Shown here: positions 51,262 through 61,850 of the stretch, piece after piece
Layout of the letters: each line of letters starts with the position of its first letter
How positions within the stretch are numbered: position 1 is the stretch's first letter
NCBI RefSeq assembly: GCF_002006995.1
Contig: NZ_MRUL01000012.1
Coordinates: forward strand, 82,327 to 146,326
Length of the DNA stretch: 64,000 bases
DNA from: Izhakiella australiensis
Lineage (GTDB): Bacteria > Pseudomonadota > Gammaproteobacteria > Enterobacterales > Enterobacteriaceae
Reading direction: 5' to 3'
Made by a program: the position numbers and the translations under genes
The notes under the pieces: model-generated
Databases searched by the model: none
Seen by the model: the letters and a program-made list of their open reading frames with translations, nothing else
Told to the model about the DNA's origin: nothing

Positions 51262-51714
51262 ATGCCCTTAATGCCGGAGCCCGGCGCCGTAAAACCCGGT
51301 GCAGGGTTCGCATTACAGATAACCTTGTGCGCAAAAAGCGGCGCAGACCGCGTAAAAGTCAGACTTATCAGGCTCTCTGAACTGTTATCCGCTGGTGGTG
51401 TCTGGTATTGTTATGCAGACACTTATTCATGCTGGTTATTTTTTCACAGGAAATTATTTAGCTGCTAACGAGAAATCTCGTCAACGTATTGACGGCGAAA
51501 AGTTGCGGTTAAAGCCGCTGAAAAAGCCCATTCAGTTTTTTGTTTTTTTAACCCGCAGCCAGGACTCAGGCTGCATTGCCACTGGGTTAGGGAGTGACTC
51601 GGTTATCAGGATGGTGAAATGCGTAACGCAAACAGTTTGCGCGGCATGCAATCTGAAAACACCTCGGATTACACCATTGTTACTACCCGTTGCAACAAGT
51701 GAGGTCCCCTTATA
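51262..51714. other. Intergenic region before emrR, nothing recognised
   Basis: No known gene is seen in this 453-bp stretch. One frame of 106 codons runs from 51395 into the emrR start but matches nothing and has no good ribosome site, so I do not call it. The emrR promoter and EmrR operator are expected near the right end. Confidence 0.45.
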
Positions 51715-52245
51715 ATGGAAAGCTCGTTTACGCCCATTGAGCAAATGCTAAATTTTCGCGCCAGTCGCCACAAAGATTTTCCTCTGCAAGAAATTATGCT
51801 GACCCGTCTGTGCATGCACATGCAGGGAAAACTGCTAGAAAATCGTAATAAAATGCTGAAAGCTCAAGGGATTAACGAAACCCTGTTTATGGCATTAATC
51901 ACCCTGGACGCGCAGGAAGATCAAAGTATTCAGCCTTCTGAACTGAGCTCCGCCCTCGGCTCCTCTCGCACCAATGCTACGCGCATCGCCGATGAGCTGG
52001 AAAAACGCGGCTGGATTGAACGCCGCGAAAGCGATAACGATCGCCGCTGTCTGCACCTTAGCCTCACCGCAAAGGGTAATGAATTCCTGCAGCAGGTTCT
52101 GCCGCCTCAGCATCAGTGCCTGCAGCTACTGTGGGATTCACTGAACGGCAGCGAAAAAACGCAGCTGGAGACGATCACCCGCAAGCTTTTGAATCGGCTA
52201 GATAAAATGGACGAAGAAGAAGTTATCAGCAATTTGTCGCGTTAA
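51715..52245 (+). CDS. emrR: MarR-family repressor of the EmrAB efflux pump
   Basis: EmrR (MprA) represses emrRAB and releases DNA upon binding uncouplers or hydrophobic drugs. The 176 residues equal the E. coli length. It has the family winged-helix with [41 protein letters not shown]. It is upstream of emrA by 188 nt, in the E. coli order. Confidence 0.96.
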   Translation: MESSFTPIEQMLNFRASRHKDFPLQEIMLTRLCMHMQGKLLENRNKMLKAQGINETLFMALITLDAQEDQSIQPSELSSALGSSRTNATRIADELEKRGWIERRESDNDRRCLHLSLTAKGNEFLQQVLPPQHQCLQLLWDSLNGSEKTQLETITRKLLNRLDKMDEEEVISNLSR

Positions 52246-52433
52246 TATCGCCTCAATACAGCAATAACGCCTGCCACTAATAGCATATTGTGCGACATAT
52301 TTTTACCAGTAAGTCGCTATGTTAAGCGCCCAGATTTCATGTCTTATGCCAGCGCATTCGCGCTGGCATTTTTCGCGCCGGATATTTGAATAAGGATGTT
52401 CTCTCCGGATGATTAGGCAAACAGGAGAGTACG

Positions 52434-53606
52434 ATGAGTGTGAATGCGGAGATGCAGACACCACAGCAGTCCAAGGCTAATAAAAATAAACGTAAGCGCA
52501 CGCTGGTTTTACTGACTGTGCTGTTTATCGTGATTGGCGTTGCCTGGTTAGTTTACTGGTTTCTGGTGCTGCGCCACTTTGAAGAAACTGACGATGCCTA
52601 TGTCGCGGGTAACCAGGTTCAGGTTATGGCCCAGGTCTCCGGCAGCGTCGATAAAGTGGTGTTTGACGATACTGACTTCGTTAAAAAAGGCGATGTGCTG
52701 GTTACACTCGACCAAACCGATGCGCAGCAGGCATTTGAGAAAGCAAAAACCGCGCTGGCTACCAGCGTACGTCAGACTCATCAGCTGATGATTAACGGTA
52801 AACAGTATCAGGCCAATATCGAACTGCAAAAAACCGCACTGGATCAGGCTGAGTCTGATTTGCGCCGTCGCGTCCCTCTTGGCAGCGCTAACCTGATTGG
52901 TCGCGAAGAGCTGCAGCATGCCCGCGATGCGGTTGCCAGCGCCAAAGCACAGCTCGACGTAGCAATTCAGCAATATAACGCTAATCAGGCAATGATCCTC
53001 AACACCTCTCTGGCAAATCAGCCCGCGGTTCAACAGGCCTCAGCCGAACTGCGCGACGCATGGCTGGCGCTGCAGCGCACGCAAATCGTCAGTCCGGTGG
53101 ACGGCTACGTTTCGCGTCGTAGCGTTCAGGTTGGCTCGCAGATCTCTCCGTCCACACCGCTGATGGCTATCGTGCCTTCTACGGGGCTATGGGTTGATGC
53201 AAACTTCAAAGAAACCCAGTTGGCGAAAGTTCGCATCGGCCAGGCGGCCACGGTGGTCAGCGATATTTACGGCGATGATGTCGTTTATCACGGCAAGGTG
53301 GTGGGCCTGGATATGGGAACCGGCAGCGCCTTCTCACTGCTGCCGGCGCAGAATGCCACCGGTAACTGGATCAAAGTGGTTCAGCGCCTGCCGGTGCGCA
53401 TCGAGCTGGACCCTCAGGAACTGAAACAGCATCCGCTGCGTATTGGACTTTCCGCGCTGGTAAACGTGGATACCACCGATATGCAAGGCGCGGTGCTGGC
53501 CACCAAGGTGCGCAGTACGCCGGCTTACGTCAGCAATGCGCTGGCGCTCAATCTGGCGCCGGTGAACCAGCTGATAAGCGAGATCATTAAAGCCAATGCG
53601 GGTTAA
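52434..53606 (+). CDS. emrA: Membrane fusion protein of the EmrAB-TolC pump
   Basis: EmrA bridges EmrB to TolC in the periplasm. The 390-residue protein (E. coli 390) has one N-terminal membrane anchor (about residues 25-47), lipoyl-like half-motifs (VDKVVFDDTDFVKKGDVLVTLD and PVDGYVSRRSVQVGSQIS), and a coiled-coil hairpin between them (about 95-210). It lies 17 nt before emrB. Confidence 0.96.
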   Translation: MSVNAEMQTPQQSKANKNKRKRTLVLLTVLFIVIGVAWLVYWFLVLRHFEETDDAYVAGNQVQVMAQVSGSVDKVVFDDTDFVKKGDVLVTLDQTDAQQAFEKAKTALATSVRQTHQLMINGKQYQANIELQKTALDQAESDLRRRVPLGSANLIGREELQHARDAVASAKAQLDVAIQQYNANQAMILNTSLANQPAVQQASAELRDAWLALQRTQIVSPVDGYVSRRSVQVGSQISPSTPLMAIVPSTGLWVDANFKETQLAKVRIGQAATVVSDIYGDDVVYHGKVVGLDMGTGSAFSLLPAQNATGNWIKVVQRLPVRIELDPQELKQHPLRIGLSALVNVDTTDMQGAVLATKVRSTPAYVSNALALNLAPVNQLISEIIKANAG

Positions 53607-53623
53607 TCACGCGAGAGGTTGTC

Positions 53624-55159
53624 ATGCAACAAAAACCGCTTGAGGGGATGCCGCTGGTTCTGATGACGATCGCGCTGTCGCTGGCGACCTTTATGCAGGT
53701 ACTGGACTCCACCATCGCCAACGTTGCGATCCCAACCATCTCAGGTAACCTCGGCGCGTCTAACTCCCAGGGAACCTGGGTTATCACCTCGTTTGGGGTA
53801 GCGAATGCTATTTCAATTCCTATTACCGGCTGGCTTGCCCGCCGCGTGGGCGAGGTGAAGCTGTTTATCTGGGCGACCGGCGCCTTCGCCGTTGCTTCCT
53901 GGCTATGCGGCATATCGGAAAGTCTGACTACCCTGATTTTCTTTCGCGTTATTCAGGGGATCGTCGCCGGCCCCTTGATCCCGCTGTCGCAAAGCTTGCT
54001 ACTGAATAACTACCCGCCGGCTAAACGCAGCATTGCGCTGTCGCTGTGGGCAATGACCGTCATCGTTGCGCCGATCTGCGGTCCGATTCTCGGAGGCTGG
54101 ATCAGCGACAATTATCACTGGGGCTGGATCTTCTTTATTAACGTGCCGATTGGCGTCGTTGTGGTACTTCTTACGCTGCAAACCTTGCGCGGTCGCGAAA
54201 CGCCAATCAGCATTGCGCCTATCGATATGGTCGGTCTGGTACTGCTGGTGATCGGCGTTGGTTCGCTGCAGGTGATGCTCGATCGCGGTAAAGAACTCGA
54301 CTGGTTTAGCTCTACGGAGATTATCGTTCTGACGGCGGTGGCGGTCGTCGCGCTGATAGTGCTGTTGGTATGGGAGCTAACCGATAAGCACCCTATCGTC
54401 GATCTGTCGCTGTTTACCGGGCGAAACTTCACCATCGGCTGCCTTTCGATCAGCCTCGCCTATATGCTTTACTTTGGCTCGATCGTGCTGCTGCCTCAGC
54501 TGCTACAGGAGGTATACGGCTACACGGCCACCTGGGCCGGTCTGGCGTCAGCACCGGTTGGCATCATCCCGGTCATACTGTCGCCGATTATCGGCCGCTT
54601 TGCCCACAAGCTGGATATGCGCCGGCTGGTCACCTTCAGCTTCATTATGTATGCCGTCTGCTTTTACTGGCGCGCTTATACCTTCGAACCTGGCATGGAC
54701 TTTGGCGCCTCGGCCTGGCCGCAGTTTATTCAGGGCTTCGCCGTCGCCTGCTTTTTTATGCCGCTGACGACCATCACGCTCTCCGGTTTACCCCGCGAAC
54801 GAATGGCGGCGGCCTCCAGCCTGTCTAACTTTGTGCGTACGCTGGCGGGCTCCATCGGAACCTCGATCACCACCACAATGTGGACAGATCGCGAATCAAT
54901 GCATCACGCGCAGCTAACAGAATCGGTCACGCCGTATAATCCCAACGCACAGCAAATGTACGATAAGCTGCAGTCGCTGGGTATGACGCACGATCAGGCC
55001 TCTGCCTGGATTGCACAGCAGATAACCAACCAGGGCCTGATAATCTCAGCAAACGAGATATTCTGGGCCTCGGCCGGGGTTTTCCTGGTTCTGCTGGTGC
55101 TTATCTGGTTTGCCCGTCCGCCTTTCGGTTCGGGCGGCGGCGGCGGCGGCGCCCACTAG
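53624..55159 (+). CDS. emrB: Drug efflux MFS transporter EmrB (DHA2, 14 helices)
   Basis: EmrB uses proton motive force to export hydrophobic compounds such as CCCP and nalidixic acid. The 511-residue protein (E. coli 512) has the DHA2 signatures LDSTIANVAIPTI (helix 1) and GWLARRVGEVKLF (motif A region), and about 14 hydrophobic helices. It ends in a Gly-rich tail (FGSGGGGGGAH). A terminator follows. In E. coli luxS comes next; here yfiF does. Confidence 0.96.
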   Translation: MQQKPLEGMPLVLMTIALSLATFMQVLDSTIANVAIPTISGNLGASNSQGTWVITSFGVANAISIPITGWLARRVGEVKLFIWATGAFAVASWLCGISESLTTLIFFRVIQGIVAGPLIPLSQSLLLNNYPPAKRSIALSLWAMTVIVAPICGPILGGWISDNYHWGWIFFINVPIGVVVVLLTLQTLRGRETPISIAPIDMVGLVLLVIGVGSLQVMLDRGKELDWFSSTEIIVLTAVAVVALIVLLVWELTDKHPIVDLSLFTGRNFTIGCLSISLAYMLYFGSIVLLPQLLQEVYGYTATWAGLASAPVGIIPVILSPIIGRFAHKLDMRRLVTFSFIMYAVCFYWRAYTFEPGMDFGASAWPQFIQGFAVACFFMPLTTITLSGLPRERMAAASSLSNFVRTLAGSIGTSITTTMWTDRESMHHAQLTESVTPYNPNAQQMYDKLQSLGMTHDQASAWIAQQITNQGLIISANEIFWASAGVFLVLLVLIWFARPPFGSGGGGGGAH

Positions 55160-55168
55160 CTGGTGACG

Positions 55169-55206
55169 AAAAAAAACCGGATGCTGAAAACATCCGGTTT
55201 TTTTTA
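55169..55206. terminator. Bidirectional terminator between emrB and yfiF
   Basis: AAAAACCGGATG and CATCCGGTTTTT form a 12-bp stem with a 7-nt loop, with A and T runs on both sides, between convergent emrB (plus) and yfiF (minus). Confidence 0.93.
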
Positions 55207-55235
55207 TCTCGCTTTATCGATGGCGCCACGCGCTA

Positions 55236-56264
55236 TCAGTTATTCTGACGCCACCATTCAGCCAGCAGAATACCGGTAGCAACCGAGACATTCAGGCTTT
55301 CAACATTGCCGGTACCGCCTATCGAAACGGCCAGATCGCCACGCTGGAAAGCGCTGTCGGACAGACCGTCACGCTCCTGGCCCAGCACTAACACCATTTT
55401 CTGCGGCAGCGTCGCGCTATTTAGCGTCACGCCTTTATGGCTTGAGGTCGTCACGATGGTGTAACCCGCTTTACGGAAGGCATCAAGTCCGTTGGCAAAA
55501 TCGTCGGCGCCGATGGCCTGAATATGTTCAGCGCCGCCTTCTGCGGTACGCACTGCCGCGCCGGATTCCAGCACCGCCGCATCATCAACCAGCACGCCTT
55601 TTATGCCAAAATGCGCACAGCTGCGCATGATGCCGCCAACGTTGTGCGGATTGCCAATATCTTCCAGCGCCAGCACGCAATCCTGCTCTGCCGCCTGCGC
55701 CAGCCAGTCGGCAACCGGCATTCCCATGCGTTTTTTAATCAGGAAGCAAACGCCGCCGTGGTGCTCAGTGCCCGAAGCCTTGGTCAGCTCCGCATCATCG
55801 ACAACGTGGTACGCCTTGCGGTTAGCGGCCAGCCACTTGAGCGCATTGCGAAAACGCGGCGTGACACTCTGTATAAACCAGGCGCGGACGATAGCTTCAG
55901 GCCGGCTGTTAAATAGCGCCTGACAGGCATTTTCGCCATATACGCGGGTTTCTTCCAGACGCTGACGGCGCAGCTGTTCCGGATCGATAAAACTTTTGCC
56001 GCTGATCCCCCGATGGTCGGGTTTATTGTCATCAGCTGGCGCGCGACTGACGGTACGCCACGGTGAGGATTCATAGGTATCGCTGTGCTCACGCGGGCCG
56101 CGACCTTTGCTTTCATGGCGATCGGAACGCCGGCCGCTTTCTTTTGGCGGGCGGGCGCCTCCCTTACCGGTGCGCGGATTCTGTCCCCGGTTTTCTTTTT
56201 CTTCATCACCGCGGACATACATCACTTTAACCTTGCCACTTTTACCCTTCAGCTCGTCGTTCAT
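55236..56264 (-). CDS. yfiF: SpoU-family RNA methyltransferase YfiF
   Basis: The 342-residue protein (E. coli YfiF, 345) has a charged low-complexity N-terminus (about 1-85, rich in Lys, Arg, Gly), the SpoU substrate-binding domain (about 95-180), and a C-terminal SPOUT knot with [20 protein letters not shown] (motif 1), [12 protein letters not shown] (motif 2) and [19 protein letters not shown] (motif 3). An RNA 2'-O-methyltransferase is expected, but no target is known. It is divergent from trxC. Confidence 0.95.
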   Translation of the reverse strand: MNDELKGKSGKVKVMYVRGDEEKENRGQNPRTGKGGARPPKESGRRSDRHESKGRGPREHSDTYESSPWRTVSRAPADDNKPDHRGISGKSFIDPEQLRRQRLEETRVYGENACQALFNSRPEAIVRAWFIQSVTPRFRNALKWLAANRKAYHVVDDAELTKASGTEHHGGVCFLIKKRMGMPVADWLAQAAEQDCVLALEDIGNPHNVGGIMRSCAHFGIKGVLVDDAAVLESGAAVRTAEGGAEHIQAIGADDFANGLDAFRKAGYTIVTTSSHKGVTLNSATLPQKMVLVLGQERDGLSDSAFQRGDLAVSIGGTGNVESLNVSVATGILLAEWWRQNN

Positions 56265-56468
56265 CGATTTCTCCCCCTGGCTGAGCGCGAAGCGCGCAGA
56301 TTACCTGATGTTCCCTGAGTTAGCTATCACCTTTAGCTAAAAGCTATCAGCTATTATAACCATTGAGCGAATCACATTGTTGCCCGAACGCTCAATGAAC
56401 ATACTGAGCAACCTGTAGTTTACAAAATCAGCTTTTCGCAGTGATTTTCTGCGCTGACGAGGTAAAAA

Positions 56469-56888
56469 ATGAATACAGTCTGTCCTTCCTGCCAGACAAC
56501 CAATCGCCTGCCTGCTGAACGCGTCAATCAAGGGGTAAAATGCGGCCGATGCAGCGCTGAGCTGTTCGCTAAAGACGTCATCAACGCGACTGCCGCCACG
56601 CTGGATAAATATTTACAGGATGAGCTGCCGGTGGTGATTGACTTCTGGGCGCCCTGGTGCGGCCCCTGCGTAAACTTTGCGCCAGTCTATGAAGAGCTGG
56701 CATCGGAGCGCAGCGGTAAAATACGCTTTCTTAAAGTGAATACGGAAGCAGAGCCGGCGCTAAGTAGCCGCTTTGGTATTCGCAGCATTCCAACCATTAT
56801 GGCCTTCAAAGACGGGCAGATGGTGGATATGCTCAACGGCGCAATGCCGAAGGCGCCTTTCAGCGAGTGGCTGGACGAGACGGTTTAA
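56469..56888 (+). CDS. trxC: Thioredoxin 2 (zinc-binding)
   Basis: TrxC reduces protein disulfides and is induced by oxidative stress through OxyR in E. coli. The 139 residues match E. coli. It has two N-terminal zinc-binding CxxC pairs (CPSC at 5-8, CGRC at about 25-28), and the thioredoxin fold with active site WCGPC (about 65) and the cis-proline in SIPTIMAF. Confidence 0.97.
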   Translation: MNTVCPSCQTTNRLPAERVNQGVKCGRCSAELFAKDVINATAATLDKYLQDELPVVIDFWAPWCGPCVNFAPVYEELASERSGKIRFLKVNTEAEPALSSRFGIRSIPTIMAFKDGQMVDMLNGAMPKAPFSEWLDETV

Positions 56889-56939
56889 TACTGTCTCTTT
56901 ACGCCAGCCAGGATAGAATGGGGTTTTTAGCCACTATTG

Positions 56940-57644
56940 ATGATGACTGAAAACGCCGTTCTTCGCCTGCGTGCCGAGCGCCTGGCCCGCGCCACCCGCC
57001 CCTTTCTTGCCAGAGGCAATCGCGTGCGCCGCTGTCAGCGCTGCCTGCTGCCGCAGATAAACTGTCTGTGCTCAGCCGTGGCCGTACAGCAGGCACGCAG
57101 CCGGTTTTGCCTGGTGATGTTCGATACCGAACCGATGAAGCCCAGCAATACCGGGCGTTTAATTGCCGATATTCTCCCCGATACCCTCGCCTTCGGCTGG
57201 TCACGAACCGGGATAAGTCCGGCCCTGCTCAGCGCGGTCAACGACGCCCGCTATCAACCCTTTGTCGTGTTTCCCGCCAGCTATGCCTCCCCGGGCAGAC
57301 AGGTGGAAAATACCCCCCCGGTGCAGGGCAAACCGCCGCTGTTTATTATGCTGGATGGCACCTGGACCGAAGCGCGGAAAATGTTTCGCAAAAGTCCCTG
57401 GCTGGATAAATTTCCCGTCATGTCAGTTGACGTGACGACCCCTTCAGCTTACTCCCTGCGCCAGGCCCATGCTCCCGGCCAGCATTGTACCGCTGAAGTC
57501 GCAGCGACGCTGCTGGCGCAGGCAGGCGACCACCACGCAGCCCAGGCACTTTCGCAACATTTTCTGCTATTTCGCGATCGCTACCTCGCCGGAAAACCGT
57601 TTCGTCCTGTGCATATCACGGCAAAAGACAGAGAAAAAGTTTAA
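56940..57644 (+). CDS. tapT: tRNA-uridine aminocarboxypropyltransferase (DTW domain)
   Basis: TapT (YfiP) makes acp3U47 in tRNA from SAM. The 234-residue protein has the N-terminal RCQRCLLPQINCLC cysteine cluster and the DTW signature region FIMLDGTWTEARKMFRKS, with SLRQA later. The start is uncertain: ATG occurs at 56940 and 56943, with a TTG before, and no strong ribosome site. It is 33 nt upstream of patZ. Confidence 0.93.
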   Translation: MMTENAVLRLRAERLARATRPFLARGNRVRRCQRCLLPQINCLCSAVAVQQARSRFCLVMFDTEPMKPSNTGRLIADILPDTLAFGWSRTGISPALLSAVNDARYQPFVVFPASYASPGRQVENTPPVQGKPPLFIMLDGTWTEARKMFRKSPWLDKFPVMSVDVTTPSAYSLRQAHAPGQHCTAEVAATLLAQAGDHHAAQALSQHFLLFRDRYLAGKPFRPVHITAKDREKV

Positions 57645-57677
57645 AATCATTCTGATTCTCACTGCCAGGAGCGCACT

Positions 57678-60350
57678 ATGAGCCAACGCGGGCTGGAAGC
57701 ACTACTCAGACCAAAATCAATCGCCGTCATCGGCGCTTCGGCCAGGCCGCAGCGTGCGGGCTGGCTGATGATGCGCAACTTGCTTGATGGTGGCTTTCAG
57801 GGGCCGGTGCTGCCCGTCACCCCACGCTATAAAGCCGTTTGCGGCGTGCTGGCCTGGCCGGATATCGCCAGCCTGCCTCTGGCGCCGGACCTGGCAATCA
57901 TATGCACCAACGCCAGCCGCAACCTCGCCCTGCTTGAAGCACTTGGCGAGCGGGGGTGTAAAGCGGCGATTATTCTTTCCGCGCCGGCGGCGCAACAGGA
58001 GGATCTTCGCGCCTGCGCCGCCCGCTTCCAGATGCGTCTGCTGGGGCCAAACAGTCTGGGTTTGCTGGCGCCCTGGCAGGGACTGAACGCCAGCTTCTCG
58101 CCGGTTCCTATCCTGCCGGGTAAAGTCGCTTTTATTTCCCAATCGGCAGCGGTTTCCAACACTATCCTTGACTGGGCGCAGCAGCGCCAGCTGGGTTTTT
58201 CATGGTTTATTGCCCTTGGCGACAGCCTGGATATTGACGTCGATGACCTGCTCGATTTTCTCGCCAGGGACGGTAAAACCGCCGCTATTTTATTGCACCT
58301 TGAAAGCCTCAGCGATGCGAGACGTTTCGTCTCTGCAGCACGCAGCGCCTCACGTAATAAGCCTATTCTGGTGATAAAAAGCGGCAGTAGTCCGCAAGCA
58401 CAGCAGCTACTGCGAACGCCATCAGGGATGGATGCCGCCTGGGATGCCGCTATCCAGCGGGCCGGGCTGCTGCGCGTGCGGGATACCCACGAGCTGTTTT
58501 CCGCCGTGGAAACCCTCAGTCATATGCGCCCGCTGCGCGGCGATCGGCTGATGATCGTCAGTAACGGTGCAGCGCCGGCGGCGCTGGCGCTGGATGCTCT
58601 CTATGCCCGCAGCGGTCAGCTTGCCCAGCCCGATGAACCGCTGTGCGCTGCATTAAAGGCGGTTTTACCGGCTGAGTTCAACATTGCCAATCCGCTGGAT
58701 CTTCAGGACGATGCCAGCCCTGAGCGCTACCTCTGCGTGATTAACACCCTGCTCGACAGCCACAGCTTTGATGCATTGATGATTATCCATGCGCCCAGCG
58801 CCGCCGCGCCGGCAACGCCCACCGCAAAGCAGCTTATCGAGCAGATTAATAAGCATCCGCGCGCCGCCCAGGTAACGTTATTGACTAATTGGTGCGGCGA
58901 ATATTCATCACAGGAATCACGTCGCCTGTTCAGTGAAGCGCATATGCCAACCTACCGTACGCCTGAGGGGACCATCAGCGCCTTTATGCATATGGTGGAA
59001 TATCGCCGCAATCAGCAGCTGCTGCGCGAAACGCCAGCGCTTCCTCCCTCGCTTACCCAGGACTCGGCCCAGGCGCATCAGCTAATTCAACAGGCGCTCA
59101 GCGCTGGCGATCTCTCTCTTGATACCCATGAGGTGCGGGATATTTTTCAGGCTTATGGCCTGAGCGTACTGCCGACCTGGATTGCCAGCGATAGCGTCGA
59201 AGCCGTGCAAATTGCGAATCAGATTGGCTATCCGGTTGCACTTAAGCTGCGCTCCGCTGATATTGCGCATAAATCAGAGGTTCAGGGCGTCATGCTCTAT
59301 TTGCGTACCGCAGAGGAGGTTCAGCGCGCAGCCGATGCGATTCTTGACCGCGTCAGGCAAGCCTGGCCTGCGGCCCGAATTGAAGGATTGCTGGTTCAGA
59401 GTATGGCAAACCGCGCCGGCGCTCAGGAGCTGCGCATTCAGGTCGAACACGACCCGGTGTTTGGCCCGCTGATCCTGCTGGGCGAAGGCGGATCTGACTG
59501 GCAGCCGGACCGCCAGGCGGTCGTGGCCCTGCCGCCGTTGAATATGACGCTCGCCCGCTACCTGGTTATTCAGGCGATTAACGGCGGCAAGCTGCGCAGC
59601 CGGGGGGCGCTGCAACCTTTAGATATCACCCAGCTTAGTCAGGTTCTGGTAAAAGTCTCAAACCTGATTATCGACTGTCCGGAAGTTCGCCGGCTGGATA
59701 TTCATCCGCTGCTGGCCGGTGGCGAGACGTTCACAATGCTGGATGTAACCATGACGCTGGCGCCATTCAGCGGCGATGCCGAAGCTCGCCTGGCAATCCG
59801 TCCTTATCCGCACCACCTGGAAGAACCCGTCACGCTAAAAAACGGGCTCAGCTGTCTGTTCAGGCCAATTTTGCCTGAAGATGAACCGCTGCTGCAGCGC
59901 TTTATCAGCCAGGTCACCAAAGAGGATCTCTATTATCGCTATTTCAGCGAGATCAATGAGTTCACCCATGATGATTTGGCTAATATGACGCAAATCGACT
60001 ACGATCGGGAAATGGCGATCGTCGCAGTGAGAGAGTTAAATAATCGGCAAGAGATCATCGGCGTAACCAGAGCAATCTCCGATGCGGACAACATTGATGC
60101 TGAATTCTCCGTGCTGGTTCGCTCCGATCTCAAAGGCCTGGGAATGGGACGCAGGCTACTGGAAAAGATGATTGCCTACACCCGCGAGCATGGTCTGAAG
60201 CAGCTAAATGGCATCACCATGCCCCACAATCAGGGAATGATCGCCCTCGCCCGTAAGCTGGGTTTCAGCGTCGATATTCAGCTCAATGACGGAATCGTCG
60301 GCCTGTCGCTGTCATTACCAGAAGCGGGAAGAGGATCTTTTGAAACGTAA
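57678..60350 (+). CDS. patZ: Protein lysine acetyltransferase Pat/PatZ (NDP-forming acyl-CoA synthetase-like)
   Basis: PatZ (YfiQ, Pka) acetylates and inactivates acetyl-CoA synthetase and other proteins. The 890-residue protein (E. coli 886) has a CoA-binding domain (IAVIGASARPQRAGWLMMRNL), a succinyl-CoA-ligase-like domain (ISQSAAVSNTILDWA, near residue 155), an ATP-grasp part (YPVALKLRSADIAHKSEVQGV) and a C-terminal GNAT domain (from about 725; acetyl-CoA loop SDLKGLGMGRRLLEKM). It is the penultimate enzyme gene before pssA. Confidence 0.97.
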   Translation: MSQRGLEALLRPKSIAVIGASARPQRAGWLMMRNLLDGGFQGPVLPVTPRYKAVCGVLAWPDIASLPLAPDLAIICTNASRNLALLEALGERGCKAAIILSAPAAQQEDLRACAARFQMRLLGPNSLGLLAPWQGLNASFSPVPILPGKVAFISQSAAVSNTILDWAQQRQLGFSWFIALGDSLDIDVDDLLDFLARDGKTAAILLHLESLSDARRFVSAARSASRNKPILVIKSGSSPQAQQLLRTPSGMDAAWDAAIQRAGLLRVRDTHELFSAVETLSHMRPLRGDRLMIVSNGAAPAALALDALYARSGQLAQPDEPLCAALKAVLPAEFNIANPLDLQDDASPERYLCVINTLLDSHSFDALMIIHAPSAAAPATPTAKQLIEQINKHPRAAQVTLLTNWCGEYSSQESRRLFSEAHMPTYRTPEGTISAFMHMVEYRRNQQLLRETPALPPSLTQDSAQAHQLIQQALSAGDLSLDTHEVRDIFQAYGLSVLPTWIASDSVEAVQIANQIGYPVALKLRSADIAHKSEVQGVMLYLRTAEEVQRAADAILDRVRQAWPAARIEGLLVQSMANRAGAQELRIQVEHDPVFGPLILLGEGGSDWQPDRQAVVALPPLNMTLARYLVIQAINGGKLRSRGALQPLDITQLSQVLVKVSNLIIDCPEVRRLDIHPLLAGGETFTMLDVTMTLAPFSGDAEARLAIRPYPHHLEEPVTLKNGLSCLFRPILPEDEPLLQRFISQVTKEDLYYRYFSEINEFTHDDLANMTQIDYDREMAIVAVRELNNRQEIIGVTRAISDADNIDAEFSVLVRSDLKGLGMGRRLLEKMIAYTREHGLKQLNGITMPHNQGMIALARKLGFSVDIQLNDGIVGLSLSLPEAGRGSFET

Positions 60351-60449
60351 ATCACACGCCATTGCTTCATACTAATGATATTATTTGCAGTCAGGCTTAT
60401 GATTTTATGGCAAAAGAGGCCATTATGAACAGAGAAGAAGCGTACTGTG

Positions 60450-61805
60450 ATGTTGACCAAGCTCAAGCGTAATAAACACCAACAGCACCTTGCTCAGTTG
60501 CCTAAACTGGCTCAATCCGCAGCAGATTTCACCACGCTTTATACCGCTGCCGATTTTCGTCAGGCTTTGCTGGATAAGATCGCCAGCGCCAGACTGCGTA
60601 TCTGTATTGTCGCTCTCTATCTGGAAAATGATGACGGCGGACGAGCCGTTCTGTCTGCACTCTATGCTGCTAAGCAGGCGCGCCCCGAGCTTGATATCTG
60701 CGTGCTGGTTGACTGGCACCGGGCGCAGCGCGGGCGTATTGGTGACAAACAGGGCGCCACCAATGCTGACTGGTATTGCGGGATGGCGCGCCAGCATCCG
60801 GATACTGAAATCCCCGTTTACGGCGTGCCGGTTAACACCCGCGAGGCGCTGGGCGTACTGCATCTTAAAGGGTCGATTGTCGATGATACGGTGATTTATA
60901 CCGGGGCCAGCCTGAACGATGTCTATCTTCATCAGCACGATAAATACCGCTACGATCGTTACCAGCTCATCGCTAACCCGGCGCTGGCCGACTCCATGGT
61001 TTCCTGGGTCCGTCAGCACCTCATCGAAGCCGATGCCGTTCACCGCCTGGACCGTACGGAACGGCCTAAAAGTCCTGAAATTAAAAATGAAACCCGGCAG
61101 TTTCGCCAGGACCTGCGCGGTATCGACTATCGTTATCAATCCGACGCCGATAATAACCAGCTATCGGTAACCCCGCTGGTCGGCCTTGGCAAACGCAGCT
61201 TATTGAATAAGACGATCTATCATCTGATGCCCTGTACCACCAACAGGCTCACTATCTGCACGCCTTATTTCAATCTGCCCGCCATTCTGGTGCGCAATAT
61301 CATCGGTCTGCTGCGCCAGGGCAAACAGGTTGAAATCATTGTCGGTGATAAAACCGCTAATGATTTTTATCTCCCCCCCGACCGGCCGTTTAAAATTATC
61401 GGCGCACTGCCCTATCTTTATGAAATTAACCTGCGCCGCTTCCTCAGTCGTTTACAATATTTTATTAATAACCAGCAGCTCACGGTGCGCTTGTGGAAGG
61501 ACGGGGAAAACAGCTATCACCTTAAAGGTGTCTGGGTGGATGAAGAATGGATGATGGTCACCGGTAATAACCTGAATCCGCGCGCCTGGCGGCTCGACCT
61601 GGAAAATGCCATTCTTATTCACGATCCGCAGCATCAGCTGAGCGAACAGCGTACCAGCGAGCTGGCGCTAATTCGCACCCATACCACCATCGTGCAACAT
61701 TTCCGCGATCTGGAAAGCATCGCAGATTATCCGGTTAAAGTGCGTAAGCTGATACGCCGGCTGCGGCGCATTCGTATTGATAAGCTAATCAGCCGTATTC
61801 TGTAA
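60450..61805 (+). CDS. pssA: Phosphatidylserine synthase (PLD superfamily)
   Basis: PssA makes phosphatidylserine from CDP-diacylglycerol and serine, the first step to phosphatidylethanolamine. Start MLTKLKRNKHQQ gives 451 residues, the E. coli length; an adjacent upstream GTG adds only one residue. Two phospholipase-D HKD motifs are present (HLKGSIVDD near 138, HLKGVWVDEEW near 357), each followed by a GxxN-type end (GASLND, GNNLNPRAW). A hairpin with a T tract follows at 61811. Confidence 0.97.
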   Translation: MLTKLKRNKHQQHLAQLPKLAQSAADFTTLYTAADFRQALLDKIASARLRICIVALYLENDDGGRAVLSALYAAKQARPELDICVLVDWHRAQRGRIGDKQGATNADWYCGMARQHPDTEIPVYGVPVNTREALGVLHLKGSIVDDTVIYTGASLNDVYLHQHDKYRYDRYQLIANPALADSMVSWVRQHLIEADAVHRLDRTERPKSPEIKNETRQFRQDLRGIDYRYQSDADNNQLSVTPLVGLGKRSLLNKTIYHLMPCTTNRLTICTPYFNLPAILVRNIIGLLRQGKQVEIIVGDKTANDFYLPPDRPFKIIGALPYLYEINLRRFLSRLQYFINNQQLTVRLWKDGENSYHLKGVWVDEEWMMVTGNNLNPRAWRLDLENAILIHDPQHQLSEQRTSELALIRTHTTIVQHFRDLESIADYPVKVRKLIRRLRRIRIDKLISRIL

Positions 61806-61810
61806 CTGAT

Positions 61811-61840
61811 AAAGTCCTGCTCTGGCGGGGCTTTTTTTTA
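61811..61840 (+). terminator. Terminator of pssA
   Basis: AAGTCCTGC and GCGGGGCTT can pair with two G-U pairs around a TCTG loop, followed by seven T residues. Confidence 0.75.
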
Positions 61841-61850
61841 TGGAGCTGCC

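Noticed and set aside
51395..51715. 106-codon frame upstream of emrR
   Set aside because: No ribosome site, no recognisable domain, and it ends inside the emrR start; probably chance.
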